From Natronomonas salinimetallica (lineage in GTDB: Archaea; Halobacteriota; Halobacteria; Halobacteriales; Haloarculaceae), in contig NZ_JACDNQ010000009.1 in NCBI RefSeq assembly GCF_013839515.1, positions 1 through 64,000 of the forward strand: DNA of 64,000 bases. Direction: 5' to 3'. Below the pieces are notes generated by a model that was not told the DNA's origin, searched no databases, and saw only the letters and a list, made by a program, of their open reading frames with translations. This document shows, piece after piece, positions 42,730 to 51,683 of the stretch (position 1 is the first letter of the stretch; every line of letters starts with the position of its first letter). The position numbers and the translations under genes are program-made.

Positions 42730-44739
42730 ATGCTCTGGTCGCTCCCGCTTCTCGCCGCGCTCGCCATGCTCGGAGCGCTCGCGTCCGCGCCGTTCAGCCC
42801 CCTGATCGACAGGGTAACCTCGCGGATCGCGTTTCGGTTTTTTGGCCGCCGCGGGATCGAACACGACCTCGAACGGGAGCAGCTACTCCGGTCGGCGTCG
42901 ATCGGCATCCCGTACCGTGAGTACGCCGCAAAGACGTACGTCTACGTCGGAGGGGCCGGCATCGCCGGTGCCGTAGTCGGCGTCTACGCGGGTGCCGGGG
43001 GACTGTTGCTCGCCTCGACCGTCGGGATCGGCATCGAATCGGGGACGATCGCCGAACTCCCCGATCCCGTCCTGTTCGCGTTGTTTTTGACTACCGGCGG
43101 GGTCGTCGGCGCGGCGTCCGCCGCGACGACCCACGCCGCCCGGTGGCAACTGCCATCTATCCGGGCCGACGGACGCGCCAGGCAGATCGATGCCGGACTT
43201 CCCCGCATGGTCGCGTTCGTCTACGCGCTCACGCGTGGCGGCATGTCGTTTCCGGACGTGCTTCGCACCCTCTCGGCCAACGAACGGGTGTTCGGCGAGG
43301 GGGCCGCCGAAGTCGACATCGCCGTCCAGAACATCGACCTGTTCAACGTCGACCTCGTGACCGCAGTCCAGGACCTCTCGGAGAACACGCCCTCAGAACA
43401 GTTCGGCACGTTCACCGAAAACCTCTCGAGTGTGCTCCAAAGCGGCGGCGACGTCTCGGAGTTCCTCCGCGAACAGTACGAGCGATACCGCGACGAGGCC
43501 GAAGAACAGCAAGCGGAGATACTCAACGTCCTCGCGACGACGGCGGAGGTGTACGTGACCGTCATCGTCGCCGGGATGCTGTTTCTCATCACGATCCTGT
43601 TGATCATCGGGCTCACCGCCGGCGATACGCTCTTTTTGATGCGAGTACTGACGTACGTGGTTGTTCCGGCTGCCAACGTGTTGTTCTTGGCGTACCTCCT
43701 CGATGTCACCCGGCCGCTTCGAGCGACGAGCGAGAAGCGCGGATACGGGGACGGAACGGCCACAGCCGACGGACGGGGCCCGGAGAGCAACGGCGGCTAC
43801 GAACGATCCGAGTCGGCGGCCAACCACGAGCGGCTGTCCGCCTACCGGCGACTCCGATCGGTCAGGGAGACGCTCGCCTCACCGGTCAGATCCGCGATCG
43901 ACCGGCCGCGGCTCGTGTTGTACGTCACCGTCCCCGTCGCCGTGATCGTGACCGCGATTCGGCTTCCGACGGTCGTTTCCGGTGGCGTCGACGTCCGGGC
44001 CCTCGACGATCTGCTCATCCAGGCGACGATCCTCCTGACGGGAACGTTCGCGGTCGTCTACGAGTACAGCCGCCGTCGTCTGAAGCGGCTCGAGGCGGCC
44101 GTACCGGACCTCCTGGAGCGTCTCGCCAGCCTCAATGAGGCCGGGATCTCGATCGTCTCCTCGTTCGACCGGGTTCGCCGGAACGACATCGGCGCGCTCG
44201 ACGGCGAGGTCGACCGGATCTGGCGGGACGTCAAGTGGGGAGCAACCACCGAGGAGGCGCTGTCGAGGTTCGAAACACGCGTCCGAACCCCCTCCGTTAC
44301 CCGCGTCGTCACGCTCATCACGAACGCGATGCACGCCTCGAACGAGATCGCCCCCGTCCTTCGGATCGCGGCCGAACAGGCCCGATCGGACCTCCAACTC
44401 CGGAGAAAACGAAGACAGGAGATGTTCACCTACATCGTCGTGGTGTACATCTCGTTTCTCGTCTTCCTCGTCGTCATCGCCGCCCTCGAGAACGTCTTGA
44501 TACCGAGTCTGCCGGACGCGAGCGCCTTCAGCGGGGGCGGCGGGGCGGGCCCGATCAGCGGGGTCAGCGGCGGGGACAGAGACGCCTACCGGCTCGTCTT
44601 CTTTCACACTGCGGTGATCCAGTCGGTGCTGTCGGGGATCGCTGCCGGCGTCATGGGCAACGGCTCCCTCGAGGACGGGATGAAACACACGACGATCATG
44701 CTCTCGATTACCTACGTCGTGTTGGTGTTCGTCATCTGA
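42730..44739 (+). CDS. Type IV pilus membrane platform protein (PilC/TadC type)
   Basis: 669 residues with two T2SSF domains (about 150-320 and 440-620), each followed by membrane helices; nine or so helices in all. FVYALTRGGMSFPDVLRTLS and LLERLASLNEAGISIVSSFD begin the two cytoplasmic F domains. A disordered linker around residues 338-368 separates the halves. The ATG directly follows the stop of the ATPase gene (TAGATG), so the two form one operon. Confidence 0.9.
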   Translation: MLWSLPLLAALAMLGALASAPFSPLIDRVTSRIAFRFFGRRGIEHDLEREQLLRSASIGIPYREYAAKTYVYVGGAGIAGAVVGVYAGAGGLLLASTVGIGIESGTIAELPDPVLFALFLTTGGVVGAASAATTHAARWQLPSIRADGRARQIDAGLPRMVAFVYALTRGGMSFPDVLRTLSANERVFGEGAAEVDIAVQNIDLFNVDLVTAVQDLSENTPSEQFGTFTENLSSVLQSGGDVSEFLREQYERYRDEAEEQQAEILNVLATTAEVYVTVIVAGMLFLITILLIIGLTAGDTLFLMRVLTYVVVPAANVLFLAYLLDVTRPLRATSEKRGYGDGTATADGRGPESNGGYERSESAANHERLSAYRRLRSVRETLASPVRSAIDRPRLVLYVTVPVAVIVTAIRLPTVVSGGVDVRALDDLLIQATILLTGTFAVVYEYSRRRLKRLEAAVPDLLERLASLNEAGISIVSSFDRVRRNDIGALDGEVDRIWRDVKWGATTEEALSRFETRVRTPSVTRVVTLITNAMHASNEIAPVLRIAAEQARSDLQLRRKRRQEMFTYIVVVYISFLVFLVVIAALENVLIPSLPDASAFSGGGGAGPISGVSGGDRDAYRLVFFHTAVIQSVLSGIAAGVMGNGSLEDGMKHTTIMLSITYVVLVFVI

Positions 44740-44757
44740 TCGGTTCGCCGTCTCTCC

Positions 44758-44803
44758 GTTTCGCCTCGACATCCCGTCTCGTTTCGCCTCGACATCCCGT
44801 CTC
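44758..44803. repeat. Tandem duplication, 2 x 23 bp
   Basis: Two head-to-tail copies beginning GTTTCGCCTCGACATCCCGT lie between the pilus operon and the methyltransferase gene. Confidence 0.85.
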
Positions 44804-44848
44804 GTCCCGCATCGCCGCCCTCTTGTCGGTTCCCGAGAAACGCCGGAT

Positions 44849-45481
44849 ATGGACGACCGATCCGGCGTCCGCGCCACGTACGAGCGCATCGCCGCCCACT
44901 TTTCGACGACGCGGGAGTACGCCTGGCCCGAGGTCGAATCGTTCTGTGCGGGGCGACGCGCCGACACCGCACTCGACGTCGGCTGTGGGAACGGCCGGCA
45001 CGCGGACGTACTCGCCGGGCACGCGGAGAGGGTCGTCGGTCTCGACGCGAGCCGCGCCTTGCTGTCGGCCGCCCGCAGGCGGGTCCCGGACGCCGACCTC
45101 CTCGAAGGCGATGCGTCCTCGCTACCGATCGCCGGCGATACCGTCGGTCTCGCGGTGTACGTCGCGACGCTTCATCACCTCCCCTCGCGTGGACTTCGCC
45201 GCCGAAGCCTCGACGAACTCGCCCGCGTTCTCACTGCCGACGGCGTGGGGCTCGTCAGCGCCTGGAGCACCGCCCACGACCGCTTCGAGGCCGGTATCGA
45301 CGCCGATTCCGGGTTCGATACCGAGGTCGACTGGACGCTTCCGGGCGGCGAGACCGTGCCGCGGTACTACCACATCTACGCGCCCGCGGAGTTCGACGCG
45401 GACCTCGGAGCGAGCGACCTCGCGGTCGTCGAGTCGTTTCTCTCCAGCGGAAACTGCTACGCCGTCGTCGAGCCGGCGTGA
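44849..45481 (+). CDS. Class I SAM methyltransferase (Trm9-like)
   Basis: 210 residues. SAM-binding motif I LDVGCGNGRHADVL (residues 41-54), then VVGLDASRALL and LLEGDASSLPI; the catalytic region has YVATLHHLPSR, as in the ALKBH8/Trm9 group that methylates wobble uridines in tRNA. The shorter length and weak C-terminus leave room for a small-molecule methyltransferase. The start codon follows ACGCCGGAT directly, giving a possible leaderless transcript. Confidence 0.8.
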   Translation: MDDRSGVRATYERIAAHFSTTREYAWPEVESFCAGRRADTALDVGCGNGRHADVLAGHAERVVGLDASRALLSAARRRVPDADLLEGDASSLPIAGDTVGLAVYVATLHHLPSRGLRRRSLDELARVLTADGVGLVSAWSTAHDRFEAGIDADSGFDTEVDWTLPGGETVPRYYHIYAPAEFDADLGASDLAVVESFLSSGNCYAVVEPA

Positions 45482-45531
45482 TCGGCGGCACTGATGCGAG
45501 GGGACACGCCGGATGCCGATTCGCGTACGCT

Positions 45532-45623
45532 GGTGAATCGCCTCGGGGAGCAAGTGCTTCGAGACGCGGAGCGTCTCGTCATCACGGAAATCTCCGATTT
45601 CCGTACGCCTCCGGGTATTCGCC
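45532..45623. repeat. Solo nested-hairpin element, second copy
   Basis: An outer stem GGTGAAT/ATTCGCC (45532-45538 with 45617-45623) encloses CGAGACG/CGTCTCG (45560-45566 with 45572-45578) and ACGGAAAT/ATTTCCGT (45584-45591 with 45597-45604). Read on the minus strand, it shares CCGTGATGACGAGA and CACTTG...CCCCGAGG with the element at 21066-21140. It sits between the methyltransferase gene and tRNA-Gly. Confidence 0.6.
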
Positions 45624-45731
45624 GTGACAGCCGATAAAAAACAAAAAGACCCTTATACGGCGTGGTGTTACGGAGGAGTGAACGCCGGCGGTGAGCGGGT
45701 CAGACGGAGCCGCAAACCTCGGTGTGGACGA

Positions 45732-45802
45732 GCGCCGGTGGTCTAGTGGCAGGACCTGAGCCTTCCAAGCTCATGGCCCGGGTTCAAATCCCGGCCGGCG
45801 CA
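45732..45802 (+). tRNA. tRNA-Gly (anticodon TCC)
   Basis: Acceptor GCGCCGG/CCGGCGC, anticodon arm TGAGC-CTTCCAA-GCTCA with TCC, and T arm CCGGG-TTCAAAT-CCCGG all pair. Discriminator A at 45802; CCA is not encoded. A TATA-like CTTATAC lies about 80 bases upstream. Confidence 0.95.
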
Positions 45803-45837
45803 TTTTCTGTCGAACGAAGTGAGGCGAAAATCATCAC

Positions 45838-45916
45838 GGGATTTGAATCACGGCAGAGCAACACGAGCGAAGCGAGTGACCGTCTGGCATCGGGTTCAAA
45901 CCCCGGCCGGCGCATT
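45838..45916. repeat. Inverted and direct copies of the tRNA-Gly 3' end
   Basis: GGGATTTGAATC at 45838-45849 is the reverse complement of the T-arm 45781-45792 with one mismatch. A direct copy of the tRNA 3' end (45779-45804) recurs at 45891-45916 with 25 of 26 bases identical, ending CCGGCCGGCGCATT. Between them lies ACGAGCGAAGCGAGTG. Confidence 0.75.
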
Positions 45917-45990
45917 CCCCGTACCTCCGAACGAGAAGCGACGGCGGCGAGCGATACTGCCGGCTGTAGCTTGAAGTCGAGCCGACAGTA

Positions 45991-46437
45991 TCAGTACTCC
46001 TTTTCGAACCCGCGGAACTCGGTACGGTGTGCTTCCTCGTCGGCGAGGATCGTCACGGCGAGGTCCTCGGTGACGGGGTCGTTCGCCGCTTCGGCGACCG
46101 TTATGAGCTCCCGGTAGGTATCGATCGCGTCCTCCTCGGCATCGAGGACGCCCCGAATGACCGCGAGGACGTCCGTCGAATCCTCCGGCGGTTGGAGAGA
46201 GCCCTGTCGGGCGACGAACTCCTCGGAACCCGGCGGGCGGGCGTCGAGTTGCTTGAGTCGTTCGCCGAGCTGTTGGGCGTGGGTCAGCTCCTCTTGGATA
46301 TCCGTCTGGAGGCTCTGTTTGATCTCTTCGGCCCGCACGCCGTCGAGGACGATCGCGTTCGTCTGGTAGTTCATGACCGTCTCGATTTCGTCGCTGTACG
46401 CCTTCCGGAGGATGTCGACGACACGATCGCTTGTCAT
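45991..46437 (-). CDS. Ferritin-like diiron protein
   Basis: 148 residues from the ATG at 46437. A four-helix bundle with E in YSDEIETVMNYQ, ExxH in QEELTHAQQL, E in LDAEEDAIDTY and ExxH in LADEEAHRTEF gives the complete diiron site of the bacterioferritin/rubrerythrin group. It could store iron or reduce peroxide. The frame is open further upstream, but that part is MITE copy C and intergenic sequence. Confidence 0.85.
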   Translation of the reverse strand: MTSDRVVDILRKAYSDEIETVMNYQTNAIVLDGVRAEEIKQSLQTDIQEELTHAQQLGERLKQLDARPPGSEEFVARQGSLQPPEDSTDVLAVIRGVLDAEEDAIDTYRELITVAEAANDPVTEDLAVTILADEEAHRTEFRGFEKEY

Positions 46438-46492
46438 AGCAGGTCGGCATACGTCGGTTCCACTAAAGGTTCTTGCGCAGATTCCAACGGTC

Positions 46493-46580
46493 TCTATAAT
46501 AAACATCGCAACTACGTACACATCGATCGCACTGCCGCCGTGCGGTCGAGTGTGTCTTGCCTTCCGATCGCTACTATAGT
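46493..46580 (+). repeat. MITE copy C
   Basis: About 88 bp, from CTATAATAAACATCGCAA to CTTCCGATCGCTACTATAGT, with the same palindromic core as copies A and B (three central differences). It is intact, in the gap between the ferritin-like gene and the end of carA. Confidence 0.8.
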
Positions 46581-46611
46581 CCCGTTCCGGTGACGCGAGA
46601 CCGTGTCACGG

Positions 46612-46662
46612 TCGTCACTATCGATGTCGGCGATCGTCACTATCGATGTCGGCGATCGTCAC
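46612..46662. repeat. Tandem duplication, 2.3 x 22 bp
   Basis: Units beginning TCGTCACTATCGATGTCGGC start at 46612 and 46634, and a partial one at 46656. It adjoins MITE copy C. Confidence 0.85.
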
Positions 46663-46714
46663 GAAAGCATGGCATGGCATCGGGGACCGGGGCGTCCGCC
46701 TTCTCCGCCCGTAT

Positions 46715-47776
46715 TCACCGTTCGGCCGTCGGCGGGGTCTCGACCATCCCGATCACGTCGTCGAAAAACCCGAGCGTGTCGTGAGGACCGGGGTTGGCCT
46801 CGGGGTGGTACTGGCGGGTGATGACGTCCAGCTCGTCGCTTTCGAGGCCTTCGGGGGTCTCGTCGTTGACGTTGACCTGCGTCACGTCGAGGTCACCGGG
46901 CTCCGAGACCGTGTAGCCGTGGTTCTGTGTCGTCATGACGACCTTGTTGGAGCGGAGATCCCGGACCGGCTGGTTGACACCCCGGTGGCCGAACTCCATC
47001 TTTTCGGTCTCGCCGCCGAGGGCGTTTGCGATGACCTGCTGGCCGAGGCAGATCCCCGCCAGCGGGATGTCACCGACGTACTCCTCGACGAGCGCCGCTG
47101 CGGCCTCGAAGTTCTCCGGGTCGCCGGGGCCGTTCGAGACGAACAGCACGTCGGGACCGACCGACTCGACGTCCGCGACGGTCGCATCGTAGGGGAGCTT
47201 CTCGACGACCGCGCCGCGCTCGACGAGCGAGCTCGCGATCGACCCCTTCGCACCGCAGTCGACGAGTGCGACCGTGGGGCCGTCGCCGTCGGGGTTGTAC
47301 GTGACCGACTCCGTGACTGACACCCGCGATCCGATGTCGGTGTGTTCGCTCATCCCCTTGCAGGCGTCGAGCTCTGCCTCCGCGTCGGCGGCGCTCGCGT
47401 CGGGGCCGGCGGCGATCCCACACCGCATCGCACCCTGCTCGCGGATACCGGTGACGAGATCCCGGGTATCCAGCTCGTCGACCGCGGGGACGTCCTCCGC
47501 CTCGAGCCACTCGGCGACGTCCTCGGTAAGCTCCCGGGCGACGACGCCTCGGGGGTGGACTCGTTCCGACTCGAAGCGGTCCTCCCGGACGCCGTAGTTG
47601 CCGATCAGTGGATACGAGAAGGTGAGTATCTGCTCTTCGTAGCTCGGATCCGTGAGCGATTCCTCGTAGCCGGTGTAGGCTGTGGTGAATACCAACTCAC
47701 CGCGGGTGCGGCCGGGAGCGCGGGTGCGTGCTTCGATGACCCGCCCGTCCTCCAGCGCCACGTAGGCCTTCGTCAT
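46715..47776 (-). CDS. carA: Carbamoyl-phosphate synthase small subunit
   Basis: 353 residues from the ATG at 47776. The glutaminase half has FVSNGPGDPENF, the nucleophile Cys in PLAGICLGQQVIANALGG and the catalytic His in TTQNHGYTVSEP and YHPEANPGPHD. It releases ammonia from glutamine for carbamoyl phosphate, used in arginine and pyrimidine synthesis. carB is not adjacent. A divergent Lrp-type regulator and a palindrome between the two suggest control by that regulator. Confidence 0.95.
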   Translation of the reverse strand: MTKAYVALEDGRVIEARTRAPGRTRGELVFTTAYTGYEESLTDPSYEEQILTFSYPLIGNYGVREDRFESERVHPRGVVARELTEDVAEWLEAEDVPAVDELDTRDLVTGIREQGAMRCGIAAGPDASAADAEAELDACKGMSEHTDIGSRVSVTESVTYNPDGDGPTVALVDCGAKGSIASSLVERGAVVEKLPYDATVADVESVGPDVLFVSNGPGDPENFEAAAALVEEYVGDIPLAGICLGQQVIANALGGETEKMEFGHRGVNQPVRDLRSNKVVMTTQNHGYTVSEPGDLDVTQVNVNDETPEGLESDELDVITRQYHPEANPGPHDTLGFFDDVIGMVETPPTAER

Positions 47777-47827
47777 TACGAGATCCGTACGACTCACCCG
47801 CCATTAACGCTTTTGTTCGAAGGATCG

Positions 47828-47842
47828 TTACGAAATTCGTAA
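47828..47842. promoter_or_regulatory. Candidate Lrp operator between carA and lrp
   Basis: TTACGAA-A-TTCGTAA is a perfect 7-bp inverted repeat about one base. It lies 51 bases before carA and 36 bases before the regulator gene, where it could cover both promoters. A role as the regulator's own site is inferred from position only. Confidence 0.5.
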
Positions 47843-47878
47843 TCGGTAAGTACCGGCAGCCGGAAGCGACACATCTCG

Positions 47879-48292
47879 ATGGACGACCTCGACCGCCGCA
47901 TTCTCGCCATCCTCCGTCGTGACTCCCGGACGCCCTACACGGAGATCGCCGATCGGGTCGGGACCTCCGAGGGGACCATCCGAAACCGCGTCGAACAGCT
48001 CCTCGAACGGGGCGTCATCGAACGATTTACGGTCGCCACGCGGACCGGGAACGTCAAGGCGATGATCGAGATCGGCGTCGCGGTCGACGTCGATACCGGC
48101 TCGATGTCCGAGCGGATGGCCGAGTGGACCGAGGTCGATTTCGTCTGGCAGGTCTCGGGCGAACAGGACGTCGTCGTCGTCGCAGATACGACCGACACGG
48201 GGACGCTCAACGACCTCATCACCCGCGCACGGGAACTCGATGACGTCGTCTCGACGAAGACGCGGCTCATCCTCGACGAAAAACGCGGGTGA
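47879..48292 (+). CDS. Lrp/AsnC family regulator
   Basis: 137 residues. The N-terminal HTH reads DDLDRRILAILRRDSRTPYT, then EIADRVGTSEGTIRNRVEQL; the C-terminal RAM domain (65-135) would bind an amino acid. Haloarchaeal homologues stand next to carA or glnA and respond to amino acids. Divergence from carA suggests regulation of that gene and of itself. Confidence 0.88.
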   Translation: MDDLDRRILAILRRDSRTPYTEIADRVGTSEGTIRNRVEQLLERGVIERFTVATRTGNVKAMIEIGVAVDVDTGSMSERMAEWTEVDFVWQVSGEQDVVVVADTTDTGTLNDLITRARELDDVVSTKTRLILDEKRG

Positions 48293-48342
48293 CCCCCGAC
48301 CGAGTCGAAGCCTCCTTAACGACGTCGTTCGTTGGAAAGCGC

Positions 48343-48942
48343 ATGAGTACGGACGACGCTGACCCCGCCGGATCGGGGTCGGACTCCGAGGACACGACCG
48401 AACACCGAAACGCCGGACAGGACGTGATCGCAGTCGACGCCGACGACACGTCCGAGGGACTCATCAACCGCCTCGATGCCCACACCGGGGACGGAATCCG
48501 CCACCGCGCGTTCACCGTCTTGGTCTTCGACGGCGAGGGGAACATCCTCCTCGCACAGCGGGCCCCGAACAAGCGCCTCTGGGACACCCACTGGGACGGG
48601 ACCGTTGCCTCCCATCCCGTCGAGGGCCAGACGCAACTCGAAGCGACCAGAGAGCGCCTCGAGGAGGAACTCGGCGTGACGCCCGGCCAGTACGACGACC
48701 TCCGGGTGACTGATAAATTCGAGTACAAACGCTACTACCTGAACGACGGCCTCGAGTGGGAGGTCTGCTCGGTGCTCCAGTGTACGCTCGACGATCGAAC
48801 GCTCGATCCGGACGAACGCGAGGTCGCGGGCGTGATGTGGGTTCCGTACGAGCGGCTCTACGAGCACCCGCGGTGGTACCGCCAACTTCGGCTCTGCCCG
48901 TGGTTCGAAATCGCCATGCGCCGCGATTTCGCCGACGACTGA
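48343..48942 (+). CDS. idi: Type 1 isopentenyl-diphosphate isomerase-like NUDIX protein
   Basis: 199 residues. A disordered acidic leader (1-35) precedes a NUDIX fold: HRAFTVLVFDGEGNILLAQR, NUDIX box EATRERLEEELGV, and LEWEVCSVLQC with the acid expected at E116 of the E. coli enzyme. The catalytic Cys of bacterial type 1 enzymes (SVCGHP) is replaced by Ala89 in TVASHP. Haloarchaeal proteins annotated as idi often look like this. It is therefore either an isomerase with a changed mechanism or a NUDIX hydrolase. An upstream in-frame ATG (48289) is not supported. Confidence 0.82.
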   Translation: MSTDDADPAGSGSDSEDTTEHRNAGQDVIAVDADDTSEGLINRLDAHTGDGIRHRAFTVLVFDGEGNILLAQRAPNKRLWDTHWDGTVASHPVEGQTQLEATRERLEEELGVTPGQYDDLRVTDKFEYKRYYLNDGLEWEVCSVLQCTLDDRTLDPDEREVAGVMWVPYERLYEHPRWYRQLRLCPWFEIAMRRDFADD

Positions 48943-49077
48943 CCGGCCGGCGGTGCGGGCCGACCGCACTGTTCTCGGGCGCGTCTTTCGACCGCTCGGT
49001 TCGCCCCCCGGAGGGCGGATACGTCGAGAGCAATCGAACCGACGCGCTGTCGTCCCCACCGGCGACCCGGCGCGCGG

Positions 49078-50703
49078 TCATTCGGTTTCGGTTATCGCTC
49101 GCACCGTGCCGACGCCCTTCGAGCGCCCCTCCCGGAAGACGAACCGCTGTCCCTCCTCGATCGCGTAGGGGTGGAACTTGAACCGGACCCGCGCGGTCCC
49201 GGTATCGCCGGGAAGCAGTTGGCCCCCTTCGGGGTGGATCGAGACCGTCTCGCTCACGGTTTCGAGGTGGACGACCGGCTCGTAGCCGTCGTGGATCCGG
49301 GTCGGGTGGTTCAACACCATCACGTCGGCTTCGAACTCCCGGGCTGCGGTCGGCTCCGATCCGCGGGGCAAAAGCACCATCCCGCGTTCGAGGTCCGCCT
49401 CGGTGATCCCTTTGAGCGCGATCCCGACGATCCGTCCCGCCGCGGCCTCGTCGACCCGGTGGTAGTGCATCTCGATCGACCGGACCTCGACCGGCCGGAA
49501 GGAGCCGTCGGAGAGCGGGCCGACGAGCAACTCGTCGCCGACTTCGACGCTGCCCGAGCGGATCGTCCCGGAGGCGACCGCGCCGACGCCGGTCACGTTG
49601 TACGTCCGGTCGATGTACATCGAGAACTCGCCCGCCTCCGCACCCGTCTTCGGGAGGTGTTCGAACAACTCGTCGAGGACGTCGAGGCCGGCTTTCGTCA
49701 CCGCGCTCGTCGCCACGATCGGGACGACCTGCTCGCCGATCTCGTCGATCGCGGCCGAGACGCCGTGTCGGTCGACCGACAGCGGCGTCCGCTCGGCGTT
49801 TCTGAGCAGCCGTTCGACGTCGCGTTCGACCCCCTGGACGCGGTCCTCCGAGACCATGTCCGTCTTCGTAATAGCGACGACCGTCGGCAGTTCGGTCGCG
49901 AGCAGGATGCCGAGGTGTTCGCGCGTCGTCTTCGTCGGACCGTCGTCGGCCGCGACGACGAGCAGGCCGTAATCGAGCTTCTGACCGACGAGCCCCCGGA
50001 TCGTCGTCCGCAGCCACGGCTCGTGGCCGACGGTGTCGACGAACGAAACCAGCCGGTCGGCCTCCTCGACGATGCGCGCCCGGTCGGACTTGCGGTGGGG
50101 GTTGTCCATCCGAACCGCGCCGTCGTCGTCGAAGCCGTAGACGCCGTAGGAGAGATCCGCCGACAGCCCCCGCTCCATCTCGTGGGGGCGAACGTCGAGG
50201 AACCCCCGGGTACCGCCCTGGCCGTCGTCGGCCGACCCGGTCACGAGCGAGCCGACGAGCGTCGACTTGCCGTGGTCGACGTGGCCTGCGGTTCCGACGA
50301 CGATGTGATCGTCGTCGGCTTCGAGGACGGACCCCTCCCGGAGCGTAGCGACGCCGACCAGCCCCTCATCGTGGGCGGCCGTCTCGCCGCCGTCGACGCC
50401 CCAGGTCTCTACGTCGTCGATGTGGGTACCCGCCTCGTCGGCCAGAAGCGAGAGGACGTCCATCGACTCCGAGAACGCGTCCGGGGAGATCCCGGCGATC
50501 CCGCCGTCGTCGGTGACGCCGACGACGTAGGTCGCCTCCCCGTCCCCCGAGAGGACGCGGTGTCGCAACTGGGCGACGAGCGATTCGAGGCGACCGTCCG
50601 CGAGGTGGGTTGTCCGAGTGAGCCGTTCTTTGAATTCGACGCTGCCGCCCTCCCGTTCGCCCCGTTCGAGGGCTCGTCGGAGTGCGACCCGGTCGGCGCT
50701 CAT
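49078..50703 (-). CDS. GTPBP1/GTPBP2-type translational GTPase
   Basis: 541 residues from the ATG at 50703. An N-terminal domain (1-120) precedes an EF-Tu-like GTPase: G1 GTAGHVDHGKSTLVG, G3 SFVDTVGHEPW, G4 AITKTDM. Domains II and III follow (MYIDRTYNVTGVGAVASGTI; VRFKFHPYAIEEGQRFVFRE). In eukaryotes GTPBP1 resembles eEF1A and helps surveillance of stalled ribosomes; the archaeal role is not settled. It is not linked to other translation genes here. Confidence 0.88.
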   Translation of the reverse strand: MSADRVALRRALERGEREGGSVEFKERLTRTTHLADGRLESLVAQLRHRVLSGDGEATYVVGVTDDGGIAGISPDAFSESMDVLSLLADEAGTHIDDVETWGVDGGETAAHDEGLVGVATLREGSVLEADDDHIVVGTAGHVDHGKSTLVGSLVTGSADDGQGGTRGFLDVRPHEMERGLSADLSYGVYGFDDDGAVRMDNPHRKSDRARIVEEADRLVSFVDTVGHEPWLRTTIRGLVGQKLDYGLLVVAADDGPTKTTREHLGILLATELPTVVAITKTDMVSEDRVQGVERDVERLLRNAERTPLSVDRHGVSAAIDEIGEQVVPIVATSAVTKAGLDVLDELFEHLPKTGAEAGEFSMYIDRTYNVTGVGAVASGTIRSGSVEVGDELLVGPLSDGSFRPVEVRSIEMHYHRVDEAAAGRIVGIALKGITEADLERGMVLLPRGSEPTAAREFEADVMVLNHPTRIHDGYEPVVHLETVSETVSIHPEGGQLLPGDTGTARVRFKFHPYAIEEGQRFVFREGRSKGVGTVRAITETE

Positions 50704-50882
50704 ACGCGAGTGAGTAACGACCACACCGTCAAAAGCTTTCCCCGAATACCGCCGAAAACACCCGTCTGTCGGCCCTTTGGCAGCTATATTTCGCTCGTTT
50801 GGCTCCCGTGTGCGATCGAGTCCTCTGTCCGGCTCCCGTGTGCAACAGACCCCTTTAGCTTACACCGGGGGCGTATGGAGAC

Positions 50883-51563
50883 CTATCGAGACGCTCGGAT
50901 CCGATCGAGCGCCTCGAAAAACCCATCGGCAAACCCGGCGTCGACCAGTTCGTCGGCGGCCTGCTTGGCGGTTTCGTCGGCGTTTTCGACCGCGAACGCA
51001 CGGCCGACGCGTCCGAACAGCTCGGCGTCGTTTTCGGAGTCCCCGACCGCGACGAACGCGTCCGGTGTCATTCCCAGCGCCGCGGCGACGGTTTCGAGAC
51101 CCCGGCCTTTGTCCACCTCCGGTGTCTTGACGTGGTAGGCGTAGCCGGTATCGACAACGACCATCCCGTGGTCGTCGGCGATGTCGACGAGCGGTTCGAG
51201 GGGCTGCTCGCGGGCGACGGCGAGTTCCGTCTCGCGCCAGCGGTTGACCATATCGATCGGTCCCCAGCCCAGTTCGTAGCCGGCCTCCACGTACGCGGTG
51301 CCGACGGCCTTTGCCCCCTCGGGATCACCGTTGTAGCGCACCGTTTCGGCCTCCTCGACGTAGACTGCGCCGCCGTTCTCGGCGATGACGTTTGTCGGGA
51401 TCCCGATGAACGCACACAGGCCGACGGGATAGGGAAAGGACTTGCCCGTCGCGATGACGACCGGGGCCTCCCAGCCACGGATCGCATCGAACACGCGGGG
51501 ATCGACCGACTCGTCGGGGCGCGTCAGCGTACCGTCGATGTCGACGGCGAGCGGTGGAACCAT
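50883..51563 (-). CDS. Archaeal phosphoglycolate phosphatase (HAD, Cof type)
   Basis: 226 residues from the ATG at 51563. HAD motif I AVDIDGTLTRPD, motif II VIATGKSFPY, Lys in VDKGRGLETVA and motif IV VAVGDSENDAELF form a complete site, and a Cof-type cap lies between. The overall pattern matches archaeal phosphoglycolate phosphatase, which removes 2-phosphoglycolate. Upstream residues in the frame are poorly conserved in character, so the ATG before VPPLAVDID is chosen. Confidence 0.88.
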   Translation of the reverse strand: MVPPLAVDIDGTLTRPDESVDPRVFDAIRGWEAPVVIATGKSFPYPVGLCAFIGIPTNVIAENGGAVYVEEAETVRYNGDPEGAKAVGTAYVEAGYELGWGPIDMVNRWRETELAVAREQPLEPLVDIADDHGMVVVDTGYAYHVKTPEVDKGRGLETVAAALGMTPDAFVAVGDSENDAELFGRVGRAFAVENADETAKQAADELVDAGFADGFFEALDRIRASR

Positions 51564-51683
51564 TGGGATCGTTTCGGCCGTCGAGAACATCAACCCCGCG
51601 ACTCCCGTATGGCCACGCCGGACCCCCGGCACGATCACGCCTCTCGGGGGTACTTTCAGGTCGGTTCGGATTCAACCCCCCGT

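Noticed and set aside
46027-46593. Plus-strand reading frame over the ferritin-like gene
   Set aside because: It is a shadow of the minus-strand gene; its tail is MITE copy C.
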